NCBI GenBank assembly: GCA_017998475.1
Contig: JAGODA010000221.1
Coordinates: 1-5,570, forward strand
Reading direction: 5' to 3'
Length of the DNA: 5,570 nucleotides
Origin: Spirochaetota bacterium
Lineage (GTDB): Bacteria > Spirochaetota > UBA4802 > UBA5368
Both the position numbers and the translations under genes were made by a program. Positions 1 through 5,570 of this stretch are shown in pieces. How positions within the stretch are numbered: position 1 is the first letter of the stretch; each line of letters starts with the position of its first letter. The notes below the pieces were generated by a model. It ran no database searches. It was given only the letters and a program-made list of their open reading frames with translations, and was not told where the DNA came from.

Positions 1-739
1 CCTCAGGCAGGATCGCGAGGAATTCATCGCCTCTGAAACGTATTCCGGTGTTTTTCGCGCCTATGGATGCGACAAAGAGCTGCGCGAGGATTTTCAGCAT
101 CCTATCGCCCGCCTCATGTCCATAATTGTCGTTGATATCCTTGAAATTGTCCGGTTTGATCACGATGACGGCGAACGCTCCCTCCCCCCTCGTAAAGGCC
201 GGGATGACCTCCTCGTCCAGGTAGGACCTGTTGTAGAGTCCCGTCAGCTTGTCGTAATGGATCTGCTTGCGCAGTTCCTCCACCCAGTGTGTTTTTTCGG
301 ATATCAGGCTGTTCGTGTACCGTATTCGCGCGGCCACCGTCGCGAGAAACCTGTGGAGTATCCGGGCCGCCATTCCACCGTGAAGCTCGAGTAGCTCCCT
401 GAAACTCGTTCCTTTCGCCGGAAATCGAAGAACCTTCGAATCCTTCTCCGCGACGGCGGTTGCCGTACGCGGGCTGTTTTCGAACAGGTCGAACTCTCCG
501 AACGTCTCTCCCTCTATGAAAGTCGCTATACACGTCGTCTCGCCGTTCGTGTTCCTGTTGATCGCGATCTCACCCGATCGAACGATATACAGCGCGTCGG
601 CCGTTTCCGATTCGCGGAATATCACGGAACCGGCGTGAACGCTTATGAGCTCGCTGTTATCCGAAAGCACGGCCAGCTCGCTTTCATTCAACCTGGCGAA
701 AAGCCCGGCGTTTTTCAATATTTCTATCCGTTCATCCAT
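1..739 (-). CDS. Cyclic-nucleotide-binding domain / degenerate GGDEF protein (3' end outside window)
   Basis: Likely a cytoplasmic signalling protein that senses a cyclic nucleotide or similar ligand; 246 residues are visible. Residues about 10-110 form a CRP/cNMP-type beta-roll. The phosphate-binding cassette is recognisable as FGE at 80-82, eight residues, then RTA at 91-93, so the key Glu82 and Arg91 are present. A helical connector (about 113-160) leads to a GGDEF domain that opens with [10 protein letters not shown] (162-171). The domain keeps the guanine-contacting Asn203 and Asp212 (IND...GHEAGD). However, the usual DxD(H/F)FK reads KPDNFK, so the first metal-binding Asp is Lys195, and the signature is RGDEF (236-240) instead of GGDEF. 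No RxxD inhibitory site precedes it. I infer loss of diguanylate cyclase activity. The start is ATG at 739; an in-frame GTG at 748 is possible, and neither has a strong ribosome site. It follows the aminopeptidase gene by 26 bases, so co-transcription is likely. What lies after RGDEF is unknown. Confidence 0.88.
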   Translation of the reverse strand, partial: MDERIEILKNAGLFARLNESELAVLSDNSELISVHAGSVIFRESETADALYIVRSGEIAINRNTNGETTCIATFIEGETFGEFDLFENSPRTATAVAEKDSKVLRFPAKGTSFRELLELHGGMAARILHRFLATVAARIRYTNSLISEKTHWVEELRKQIHYDKLTGLYNRSYLDEEVIPAFTRGEGAFAVIVIKPDNFKDINDNYGHEAGDRMLKILAQLFVASIGAKNTGIRFRGDEFLAILPE

Positions 740-765
740 CCCATTCACATTACGGCGCCAGTCAC

Positions 766-1968
766 CTATATGCGGAACTTACCCTTCTCGTAAATGCACA
801 TCGTTTTTCCGTTCCTCAAAACGGCGTTCACACGTTTGTTTTCCGTATTCACGAGGTCCCAGTGAAGGGCCGAATCGTTGAACCCGAGTGATTTCCGTGC
901 GCGCGGGTCGAGCGCGGCCGGATTACCGGCATACGCGTTGGTATACGAGCTTCCCAGCGCGATGTGGCAGTTGCCGTATCGTCCTCCATAGTTTTCATCG
1001 AACAATGTATCGGCCATAAACCTGTCTATCTTCGAAAAGCGTACGTCCGTGAGTGAAAACTCGCCTATCCTCGAGGCGCCGGCGTCCATCGCGATGGTTT
1101 CACGCAGAAAGGCCTGCCCTTTGCCGGCCGTCGCGTGAACCACCTTTCCTCCATTAAAACGAAGCCTCACGCGTTCGACATAGTTCCCATTTCGAAAAGA
1201 CGGCTGGTCGGCGTAGTATTCGCCTTTAGCTCCCCGCCAGTCCGGAGATGTAAAAATCTCGAACGACGGGATGTTCCTGCCGCTCACTCCTATGAATACG
1301 CGTTTTTCACCCAGATTGATTGACAGGTCCATCGAAGGGCTCTCGACCCGGATAGCGCCGATTTTCAGCGAGTTAAGCCATTTTTTCACCTCGCCGGCGG
1401 AGCGAAAAACCTCTTCCCATCGCGAGACCGGGTCCGTTTCGTTCAACATGCATGCCTTTATCACCTGGCCGGTATACTGTCGCAGGCTCAGGCCGGCCTG
1501 TGACGCGAGCGCATGGGTGGGGTACGTGCACAGCGTCCATCCGAATTTCCCGGACTCCTCCCGGCGGTTGAGAATCTCCCTCATCTTTTTCCTTGTTACG
1601 GCGGCGTCGTTCATGGACTTTGGGTCGACTCCCTGGAGATGTGTAAGGGACGATGGCGCGTGCAGATACACGCTTCCGACCAGATTTCCGTAGAGTACTT
1701 TTTCTCCCGAAACGATATGTTTTCTCTGCCTTCGGTCCGAATGCCTGAAATAATTCCTCTCCATGAGGGGTGTCGGCATGGCCCTCATTACTACATTCAA
1801 CCTTCTCTCGACCAGCGAACCGTGAAGCGCCTCGGCCAGGGGAAGAGCCTCCAGGTCGTAATTTACAAGAACTTCCCCATACCGGGGAAGCGGATTCCGC
1901 CTGCCTGTTGAAAGGCCCCATATGAGCACGTCCGCATATCTTTCGAGATGAGTACTGGAGATGGTCAT
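766..1968 (-). CDS. M29-family metallo-aminopeptidase (aminopeptidase T/S type)
   Basis: A 400-residue peptidase, the usual length for family M29 (thermophilic aminopeptidases such as AmpS and aminopeptidase T), which removes N-terminal residues from peptides using a two-metal centre in the cytoplasm. Numbered from the ATG at 1968, the family ligands are all visible: Glu237 ([12 protein letters not shown]), Glu303 (RIGEFSL), His335 (GNCHIALG), and His369 and Asp371 (ALHWDLV). The family's catalytic Tyr is Tyr342. Their spacings match those I recall for the Bacillus enzyme (66 residues between the Glu pair, 7 between His and Tyr), so the enzyme should be active. The start could be TTG at 1971, but ATG at 1968 is preferred; GGTGAT just upstream is a close-set ribosome site. 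It is first in a minus-strand pair with the cNMP/GGDEF gene. Natural substrate and any link to the signalling partner are unknown. There is no signal peptide. Confidence 0.93.
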   Translation of the reverse strand: MTISSTHLERYADVLIWGLSTGRRNPLPRYGEVLVNYDLEALPLAEALHGSLVERRLNVVMRAMPTPLMERNYFRHSDRRQRKHIVSGEKVLYGNLVGSVYLHAPSSLTHLQGVDPKSMNDAAVTRKKMREILNRREESGKFGWTLCTYPTHALASQAGLSLRQYTGQVIKACMLNETDPVSRWEEVFRSAGEVKKWLNSLKIGAIRVESPSMDLSINLGEKRVFIGVSGRNIPSFEIFTSPDWRGAKGEYYADQPSFRNGNYVERVRLRFNGGKVVHATAGKGQAFLRETIAMDAGASRIGEFSLTDVRFSKIDRFMADTLFDENYGGRYGNCHIALGSSYTNAYAGNPAALDPRARKSLGFNDSALHWDLVNTENKRVNAVLRNGKTMCIYEKGKFRI

Positions 1969-2152
1969 CAATCACCGCCCGATGTCATGCTGGTCAATAC
2001 CGCGGACCACGCGGGTACGCTATTCGAGCGCCTTTTTAAAATCAATCAAAATACCTGTCCTCGCCTGTCCGAACCGGAAACGTGCTCCAATCTCCCTGTT
2101 AATAATTCTTGTGTTTTGCGGCGGAGCCATTTACCGTTTTGGCAGAATATCC

Positions 2153-2169
2153 TCCTGTGAATGACAGGA
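2153..2169. repeat. Inverted repeat overlapping a -35 element
   Basis: TCCTGT (2153-2158) and ACAGGA (2164-2169) are perfect 6-bp inverted arms around GAATG. The right arm covers part of the predicted -35 hexamer ATGACA (2161-2166). This position suits a repressor operator. A 6-bp repeat can arise by chance, so the call is tentative. Confidence 0.3.
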
Positions 2170-2189
2170 TCGCGGGGGCATGGTTTAAT
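2161..2189 (+). promoter_or_regulatory. Sigma70-type promoter for the acyl-ligase/ACP/acyltransferase gene
   Basis: ATGACA (2161-2166, five of six matches to TTGACA) is followed by a 17-base spacer and TTTAAT (2184-2189, five of six to TATAAT). TGG just before the -10 gives an extended -10 element. Transcription would start near 2196, leaving a leader of about 58 bases before the ATG. It is the best hexamer pair I found in the spacer on this strand. Confidence 0.55.
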
Positions 2190-2239
2190 TTCTGAAGACG
2201 AAGGCCTTAAAGTTGTATCCGTCGCAAGAGAAATAAAGC

Positions 2240-2244
2240 GGAGG
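2240..2244 (+). promoter_or_regulatory. Ribosome binding site GGAGG for the tri-domain gene
   Basis: GGAGG lies 10 bases before ATG 2255 and 13 before the second in-frame ATG at 2258. It excludes an upstream start: the same frame is closed by TAA at 2234-2236. Confidence 0.7.
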
Positions 2245-2254
2245 CGGAATATCC

Positions 2255-4708
2255 ATGATGGTAAAAGGCAGCGAAAGAACCGCATTGATAACCGGCGAGT
2301 CAACCGTAAGTTACAACGAACTGCTGCGTCAGATCGGAATATACGCAGGACTTTACAGGATACGAAAAGGCGACCGCGTCGCCGTCTTTTCCGAGAACCG
2401 CCCCGAATGGATATATGCTTTCTATTCCGCATGGGCCAACGGAGGCGTCAGCGTACCGATCGATTTTATGTCCCCTTCCGTTGATGTACGCGCCCTTCTT
2501 GAGGACTCCACCCCCGCCGTTGTATTCACCAGCCATGCCTGTCTCACCGTGCTTCGGTCGGCGCTTAAAAACCTGCGCAGGAAGCCCCGCATTTTTATCT
2601 TCGAAGAAATACGGCCGGCGGCACCGGTCCGCTTCTCGGAACTCCGCATAGAGGACCCTGACGCGATCGCCGCGATTCTGTATACCTCCGGAACCACGGG
2701 AAACGCCAAGGGGGTGATGCTTACATTCGACAACCTTCTTGCGAGTATCGAAGCGATTACCGGCCTCGGCATGCTCACCGCCGACGACCGCATGCTCGCG
2801 ATACTGCCGTTCCATCACATTTTTCCGCTTCAGGGCACCGTGACCTGTCCGCTCTACATGGGGGCAACCATCGTGTTCTCCCGAAGCCTGAATCCCGATG
2901 ATATTCTGGCAACACTCCAGAAACACAGGATCACCATGTTCCTCGGGGTTCCAAGGCTCTACGAGGCCTTCCATGCCTCTCTGATGGCGAAGATTCGATC
3001 GAATCCGGTCGCCAGGGTCCTCTTCATCACTTCCCGTGGAATCGGCAGCCTCTCCCTCAGCAGGCTCCTGTTCAAGAAAGTCCAGGACGCCTTCGGCGGA
3101 TCCATTCATGCCTATCTCACCGGCGGCGCGCCGATGCGTCCGGAGGTCGAGCGGGATCTCCGGGCGCTGGGATTCAAGCTCATAGAGGGATACGGCCTTA
3201 CTGAAACGGCCCCGCTCGTCTCCTTCAATCGTTTCGATCGGATAAAACCCGGTTCCGTCGGACAGCCCGTACCCAACACCGAGGTCAGGATTATCGACGG
3301 AGAAATAGCGGTGAGGGGCCGCAATGTTATGAAGGGGTATTACAAAAAGCCGACGGCCACGACCAGGGCACTGCGTGACGGATGGTTCTTTACCGGCGAC
3401 GCGGGTTCCATCGATGAGGAAGGTTTTATCACAATATCGGGTCGTGTTGATGAAATGATAGTACTCGCCAGCGGGAAAAACATCAATCCCGATGAGATCG
3501 AAACCAGGCTTAAATCACTCACACCCCTGGTCGCCGATGCCGCCATAACCCTGCGGAACGGCCAGCTGACCGCTCTGATCAATCCGAACATGAGCCTCGC
3601 GCGGAAGAATGGCGTGGGCAACATCCAGGAAATGATTAAATGGAAGGCCATAGACGTCTACAACGCATCGGTCCAGCCGTACAGGCGTATACTGAATATC
3701 GCCCTTACCAATCGGGACCTTCCGCGCACCCGCCTCGGAAAACTCAGGCGACACCTGCTCGAGGATTACTTCACCACCGATCCTCGCTCCTCGAACTCCG
3801 TACCCGAACCGGAGTTCGAGGAGTACCGGCTGCTTAAACGCTTCCTCCGGGACATCACCGGTTCAGCCGTCCACCCTGAAGACCACTTCGAGATGGATCT
3901 CGGCCTGGACTCCCTTAACCGGGTCGAGCTCATCGCGTACTGCGAGACCGTTTTCGGGCTCAAGCTTTCCGAGATGGACCTCGCGGCCAATCATAATCCC
4001 AGAAAACTCGCGGAAATACTCCGCCTGAGAAAAACGAAACTGTCCTCCGAAGAGCTGGTAAACTGGGAGGTGATTCTCGCCGAGGGAGAACAGGTGCGTC
4101 TTCCCGAGCCTAAAATGCTCGCTCCGACCATCATTCGCGGCCTTCTTCGGCCCGTGGCGCGCTTAATGTTCCGCCTGAAACACCAGGGCATGGAAATGAT
4201 ACCCGACAGTCCGCTCATCATAACCCCGAATCACCAGAGTTATCTCGACGCCTTCCTGGTTATGCTCGTGATGCCTCGCAGAATGCTCAAAACTACATTC
4301 TTTATAGCCAACAGCAAACACTTCATCACCCGGCTCGTCGGCATGCTGTCGAGAAATATCATTATTCTCAACATAGAAAAAGACCTCAAGACCGCGCTCA
4401 GCACCACGGCGGCCGCGCTTAAAAACGGGAAAAACGTTGTAATCTTTCCAGAAGGCACGCGAAGCCGTGACGGACGTCTGGGGGTTTTCAAGAAAACATT
4501 CGCGATTCTCAGCAAGGAGCTCAATGTTCCCGTTGTGCCGCTTGCCATCAGCGGGGCGTACGAATCCTTCCCGTTCGGAAGGCTTCTCCCGCGCCCGGGC
4601 AACATCGAGCTGCGTTTCGCGGAACCGATTTATCCCGGCCGCGGCGATTACCAGACGATAATCGACCGTGTCAGATCGGTTATCGATGCGCTGCTTCCAA
4701 AAAAATAA
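2255..4708 (+). CDS. Tri-domain acyl-activating ligase / acyl carrier protein / PlsC acyltransferase
   Basis: An 817-residue fusion. Residues 1 to about 502 are an adenylate-forming ligase of the long-chain acyl-CoA/acyl-ACP synthetase type: P-loop YTSGTTGNAKG (143-153), YGLTETAP (313-320), TGD (380-382), GRVDEMIVLASGKNI (396-410) and the C-terminal catalytic Lys496 in RLGKLRR. Residues about 525-590 are an acyl carrier domain with DLGLDSL, where Ser553 takes phosphopantetheine. Residues about 625-817 are a PlsC-type acyltransferase with the H-x4-D motif NHQSYLD (His660, Asp665), FPEGTRS (731-737) and VPLAISGA (761-768). Inferred role: activate a fatty acid with ATP, load it on the fused carrier, and acylate a lysophospholipid or glycerophosphate at the inner membrane face. 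The domain order is reversed relative to E. coli Aas (acyltransferase first, no built-in ACP), so the name aas is not applied. All key residues are intact. Acceptor and chain length are unknown. It appears monocistronic. Confidence 0.95.
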   Translation: MMVKGSERTALITGESTVSYNELLRQIGIYAGLYRIRKGDRVAVFSENRPEWIYAFYSAWANGGVSVPIDFMSPSVDVRALLEDSTPAVVFTSHACLTVLRSALKNLRRKPRIFIFEEIRPAAPVRFSELRIEDPDAIAAILYTSGTTGNAKGVMLTFDNLLASIEAITGLGMLTADDRMLAILPFHHIFPLQGTVTCPLYMGATIVFSRSLNPDDILATLQKHRITMFLGVPRLYEAFHASLMAKIRSNPVARVLFITSRGIGSLSLSRLLFKKVQDAFGGSIHAYLTGGAPMRPEVERDLRALGFKLIEGYGLTETAPLVSFNRFDRIKPGSVGQPVPNTEVRIIDGEIAVRGRNVMKGYYKKPTATTRALRDGWFFTGDAGSIDEEGFITISGRVDEMIVLASGKNINPDEIETRLKSLTPLVADAAITLRNGQLTALINPNMSLARKNGVGNIQEMIKWKAIDVYNASVQPYRRILNIALTNRDLPRTRLGKLRRHLLEDYFTTDPRSSNSVPEPEFEEYRLLKRFLRDITGSAVHPEDHFEMDLGLDSLNRVELIAYCETVFGLKLSEMDLAANHNPRKLAEILRLRKTKLSSEELVNWEVILAEGEQVRLPEPKMLAPTIIRGLLRPVARLMFRLKHQGMEMIPDSPLIITPNHQSYLDAFLVMLVMPRRMLKTTFFIANSKHFITRLVGMLSRNIIILNIEKDLKTALSTTAAALKNGKNVVIFPEGTRSRDGRLGVFKKTFAILSKELNVPVVPLAISGAYESFPFGRLLPRPGNIELRFAEPIYPGRGDYQTIIDRVRSVIDALLPKK
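3787..3823. repeat. Perfect 14-bp inverted repeat in the ligase-ACP linker
   Basis: CTCCTCGAACTCCG (3787-3800) and CGGAGTTCGAGGAG (3810-3823) are exact reverse complements around a 9-base loop. In RNA this would be a stable hairpin. It lies inside the coding region, over residues 511-523 (a Ser/Pro/Glu-rich stretch), exactly between the ligase and carrier domains. No T-run follows, so it is not a standard intrinsic terminator. Confidence 0.85.
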
Positions 4709-4860
4709 TGCTTGCCGAAATCACATCGAGGCGCGTCATGATTGCTTTCCCGTGTACTTCACTGATCGAACCTCGTTAGGCCGACGCGGTTGCTGACGGG
4801 AGTCCATCACGAATGATCGAGACACCTGGCGCGTATAATACGGTTCATGGCTACTGTTGA
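4709..4860. other. Intergenic region before the His/Cys-rich small gene
   Basis: This 152-base spacer has no gene that I can support. No intrinsic terminator (GC hairpin plus T-run) is visible after the stop of the tri-domain gene. TGATCGA occurs twice as a direct repeat (4763-4769 and 4814-4820). The predicted promoter for the next gene is near its right end. Confidence 0.5.
4832..4842 (+). promoter_or_regulatory. Consensus -10 TATAAT inside a palindrome CGTATAATACG
   Basis: TATAAT (4834-4839) matches the sigma70 -10 consensus exactly and sits 21 bases before ATG 4861. It is embedded in CGTAT-A-ATACG, an 11-base palindrome with one central base. No good -35 hexamer lies 16-18 bases upstream and there is no TGn extension. 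The promoter may therefore depend on an activator or be controlled by a protein binding the palindrome. A metal-responsive regulator such as Zur or Fur would fit the genes downstream, but this is inference. Confidence 0.4.
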
Positions 4861-5163
4861 ATGTCAAATTCCAGAATCATCAAACGGCTACGAACGGCCA
4901 TCAACGCCGCTCTCGCGCTTTTATTCGTAATCGCCATCTCCATCGAGGGCTTTCACCATCATCACGACGGAAAAACCCATTCCAATTGCCCGATCTGCCA
5001 GTTCTCCATTCATAACTCAAGCCCTGATGTTCCCGACAATCAGGAGCGATTTTTATTACCGCCGGTCCTTTTTCGGTCCGGTACCGACCGCCCCCCAGCG
5101 GTCATCCTGTTCGAAATCCTTGGATTCTGTTATCCCAACGCACCACCCTTCTATTTCTCCTGA
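4861..5163 (+). CDS. Small membrane-anchored His/Cys-rich protein, putative metal-binding
   Basis: A 100-residue protein I cannot assign to a named gene. A basic N-terminus (RIIKRLR, 5-11) is followed by one hydrophobic segment (about 13-28), either an uncleaved signal anchor or a signal peptide, so the rest should face the periplasm. Immediately after it comes a putative metal-binding cluster: HHHHD (32-36), His40, Cys43-x2-Cys46 (CPIC) and His51. The tail is Pro/aromatic-rich and ends in NAPPFYFS. Small proteins of this layout (one membrane segment, His run, C-x2-C, Pro-containing tail) occur near metal-transport genes in Gram-negatives; that is recalled knowledge, not checked here. ATG 4861 is the only ATG that includes the anchor, because TGA at 4858-4860 closes the frame upstream. 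No Shine-Dalgarno is visible, so expression may be low or structure-dependent. The next gene lies 75 bases downstream and encodes a His-rich exported protein, suggesting a shared metal-related role, perhaps zinc. Confidence 0.72.
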   Translation: MSNSRIIKRLRTAINAALALLFVIAISIEGFHHHHDGKTHSNCPICQFSIHNSSPDVPDNQERFLLPPVLFRSGTDRPPAVILFEILGFCYPNAPPFYFS

Positions 5164-5165
5164 AG

Positions 5166-5210
5166 GCGCCCGTACGGCGCGTGACATCAGGTTTCGCGGC
5201 AACGGCCGCG
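5166..5210. repeat. Two tandem short hairpins in the 75-base gap between the last two genes
   Basis: Hairpin one: GCGCC (5166-5170), loop CGTAC, GGCGC (5176-5180). Hairpin two: CGCGGC (5195-5200), loop AACG, GCCGCG (5205-5210). Both are GC-only stems lying between the stop at 5161-5163 and the ribosome site at 5227. Neither is followed by a T-run, so they more likely affect RNA stability or differential expression than termination. Confidence 0.5.
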
Positions 5211-5226
5211 GAACGACAACCACGAA

Positions 5227-5232
5227 AAGGAG
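5227..5232 (+). promoter_or_regulatory. Ribosome binding site AAGGAG for the His-rich exported protein
   Basis: AAGGAG lies six bases before ATG 5239, an ideal distance. It fixes the start and contrasts with the absence of any such site before the preceding gene at 4861, implying stronger translation of the second gene. Confidence 0.8.
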
Positions 5233-5238
5233 AAAATA

Positions 5239-5570
5239 ATGAAAAAAGCCATTTTACTGGTCATATTTTTATACGCATCCGGGTATGCGTTCGCGCAGGA
5301 TTCCGATACCGGTACGGGCGCCGAGCGACGCAGGAACGCCTACAATGAATCCATAAGCGCGCCGTTCGCGCAGGGGAGATTCATACCCGACATCTCTCTT
5401 ATCGCCGACTTTTCGGTCACCGTGCGCGACATCGGCGACGAGCGCTATGAATCTCTCGAAGTACCGGGGCTCATCCACGCCCACTCGCATGAAGGAGAGT
5501 ATCATCATCATACCGCGCCGAACGCGCGGAACGGTTTCAACTTCAATTACGCCGAGCTCTCTTTGTATTC
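5239..5570 (+). CDS. Exported His-rich protein, probable outer-membrane metal channel or receptor (3' end outside window)
   Basis: The first 110 codons are visible and remain open at the window edge. Residues 1-19 are a clear Sec signal peptide (two Lys, a hydrophobic core, cleavage after AFA before Gln20). The mature start is polar, followed at about 48-62 by FIPDISLIADFSVTV, an alternating polar/apolar stretch typical of an early beta-strand in an outer-membrane barrel. Residues 80-91 carry six His in HAHSHEGEYHHH, a probable metal-binding loop. NFNYAELSLY (101-110) again looks like a barrel strand. This resembles predicted outer-membrane proteins linked to zinc uptake, but the family is named from pattern memory only. 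It follows the HHHH/CPIC gene by 75 bases with its own strong ribosome site and is probably co-transcribed. Alternatives are an efflux-associated porin or a general beta-barrel of unknown substrate. Confidence 0.75.
   Translation, partial: MKKAILLVIFLYASGYAFAQDSDTGTGAERRRNAYNESISAPFAQGRFIPDISLIADFSVTVRDIGDERYESLEVPGLIHAHSHEGEYHHHTAPNARNGFNFNYAELSLY

Larger units (their letters stand above)
1969..2254. other. Divergent intergenic region between aminopeptidase and acyl-ligase genes
   Basis: This 286-base spacer serves two divergent genes. It holds the promoter and a short inverted repeat for the rightward gene, listed separately. No convincing promoter for the leftward aminopeptidase gene could be picked out; TTGATT on the minus strand near 2040-2049 could be a -35 element, but nothing good follows at the right distance. 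A 36-codon minus-strand reading frame (2020-2130) is discussed under findings and is not called as a gene. Confidence 0.6.

Noticed and set aside
114..533. 139-residue minus-strand frame in the cNMP/GGDEF region
   Set aside because: It is a different frame of the same strand as the cNMP/GGDEF gene; only that gene's frame gives continuous domain motifs from 739 to the window edge.
1373..1975. 200-residue minus-strand reading frame overlapping the aminopeptidase gene
   Set aside because: It runs in another frame of the well-supported M29 gene, is rich in Arg/Gly/Ser with no recognisable motif, and looks like a GC-driven shadow.
2161..2484. Plus-strand frame starting at ATG 2161 that could be an upstream gene or leader peptide
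   Set aside because: It begins inside the predicted -35 element, upstream of the likely transcription start, then runs out of frame into the tri-domain gene and becomes Arg-rich. GGAGG at 2240 supports the 2255 start instead.
2300..3109. 269-residue minus-strand reading frame opposite the acyl-ligase domain
   Set aside because: It is antisense to an unmistakable AMP-ligase coding region, and its composition (Gly/Glu/His/Arg) matches the complement of those codons. There is no ribosome site or domain.
3787..3823. The 14-bp hairpin as an intrinsic transcription terminator
   Set aside because: No T-tract follows the stem, and it lies in the middle of an intact reading frame whose downstream domains are fully conserved.
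4709..4830. Intrinsic terminator after the tri-domain gene
   Set aside because: I looked for a GC stem followed by T residues. TCGAGG near 4727 and CCTCG near 4771 can pair only across a long loop and lack a T-run.
4847..4930. Short frame from ATG 4847 overlapping the small His/Cys gene
   Set aside because: It encodes only 27 residues in another frame, almost at the predicted transcription start, with no ribosome site and no motif.

Overview
The window looks like a moderately GC-rich (roughly 55% by eye) chromosomal segment of a Gram-negative, probably little-studied bacterium. The evidence for a Gram-negative envelope is the start of a signal-peptide-bearing, probably outer-membrane protein at the right edge. 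The lineage cannot be fixed from the sequence. Tri-domain AMP-ligase/ACP/PlsC proteins, M29 aminopeptidases and cNMP-GGDEF signalling proteins all suit a spirochaete-like or other deep-branching Gram-negative, but this is only a guess. There are no RNA genes, transposons, CRISPR arrays or phage genes.

Left third (minus strand, 1-1968): a two-gene unit. An M29-family metallo-aminopeptidase (766-1968) keeps all its metal ligands and the catalytic tyrosine. After 26 bases it is followed by a cyclic-nucleotide-binding-domain/GGDEF protein (1-739, C-terminus outside the window). That GGDEF domain looks catalytically dead: the signature reads RGDEF and the first metal-binding Asp is a Lys.

Middle (1969-4708): a 286-base divergent spacer holds a good sigma70-type promoter for the rightward gene. 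That gene (2255-4708) encodes an 817-residue fusion of an acyl-activating AMP ligase, an acyl carrier protein and a PlsC-type lysophospholipid acyltransferase. The three domains can be read as a self-contained route: activate a free fatty acid, hold it on the fused carrier, and transfer it to a lysolipid. A perfect 14-bp inverted repeat lies in the DNA coding for the ligase-ACP linker.

Right end (4709-5570, plus strand): a 152-base spacer with a consensus TATAAT inside a small palindrome is followed by two genes. The first is a 100-residue membrane-anchored protein with an HHHHD...C-x2-C cluster. The second is the start of an exported protein with a His cluster (HAHSH...HHH). Together they look like a transition-metal handling unit, with zinc the first guess: a periplasm-facing metal-binding peptide followed by an outer-membrane channel or receptor. 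This pair is the least characterised part of the window.
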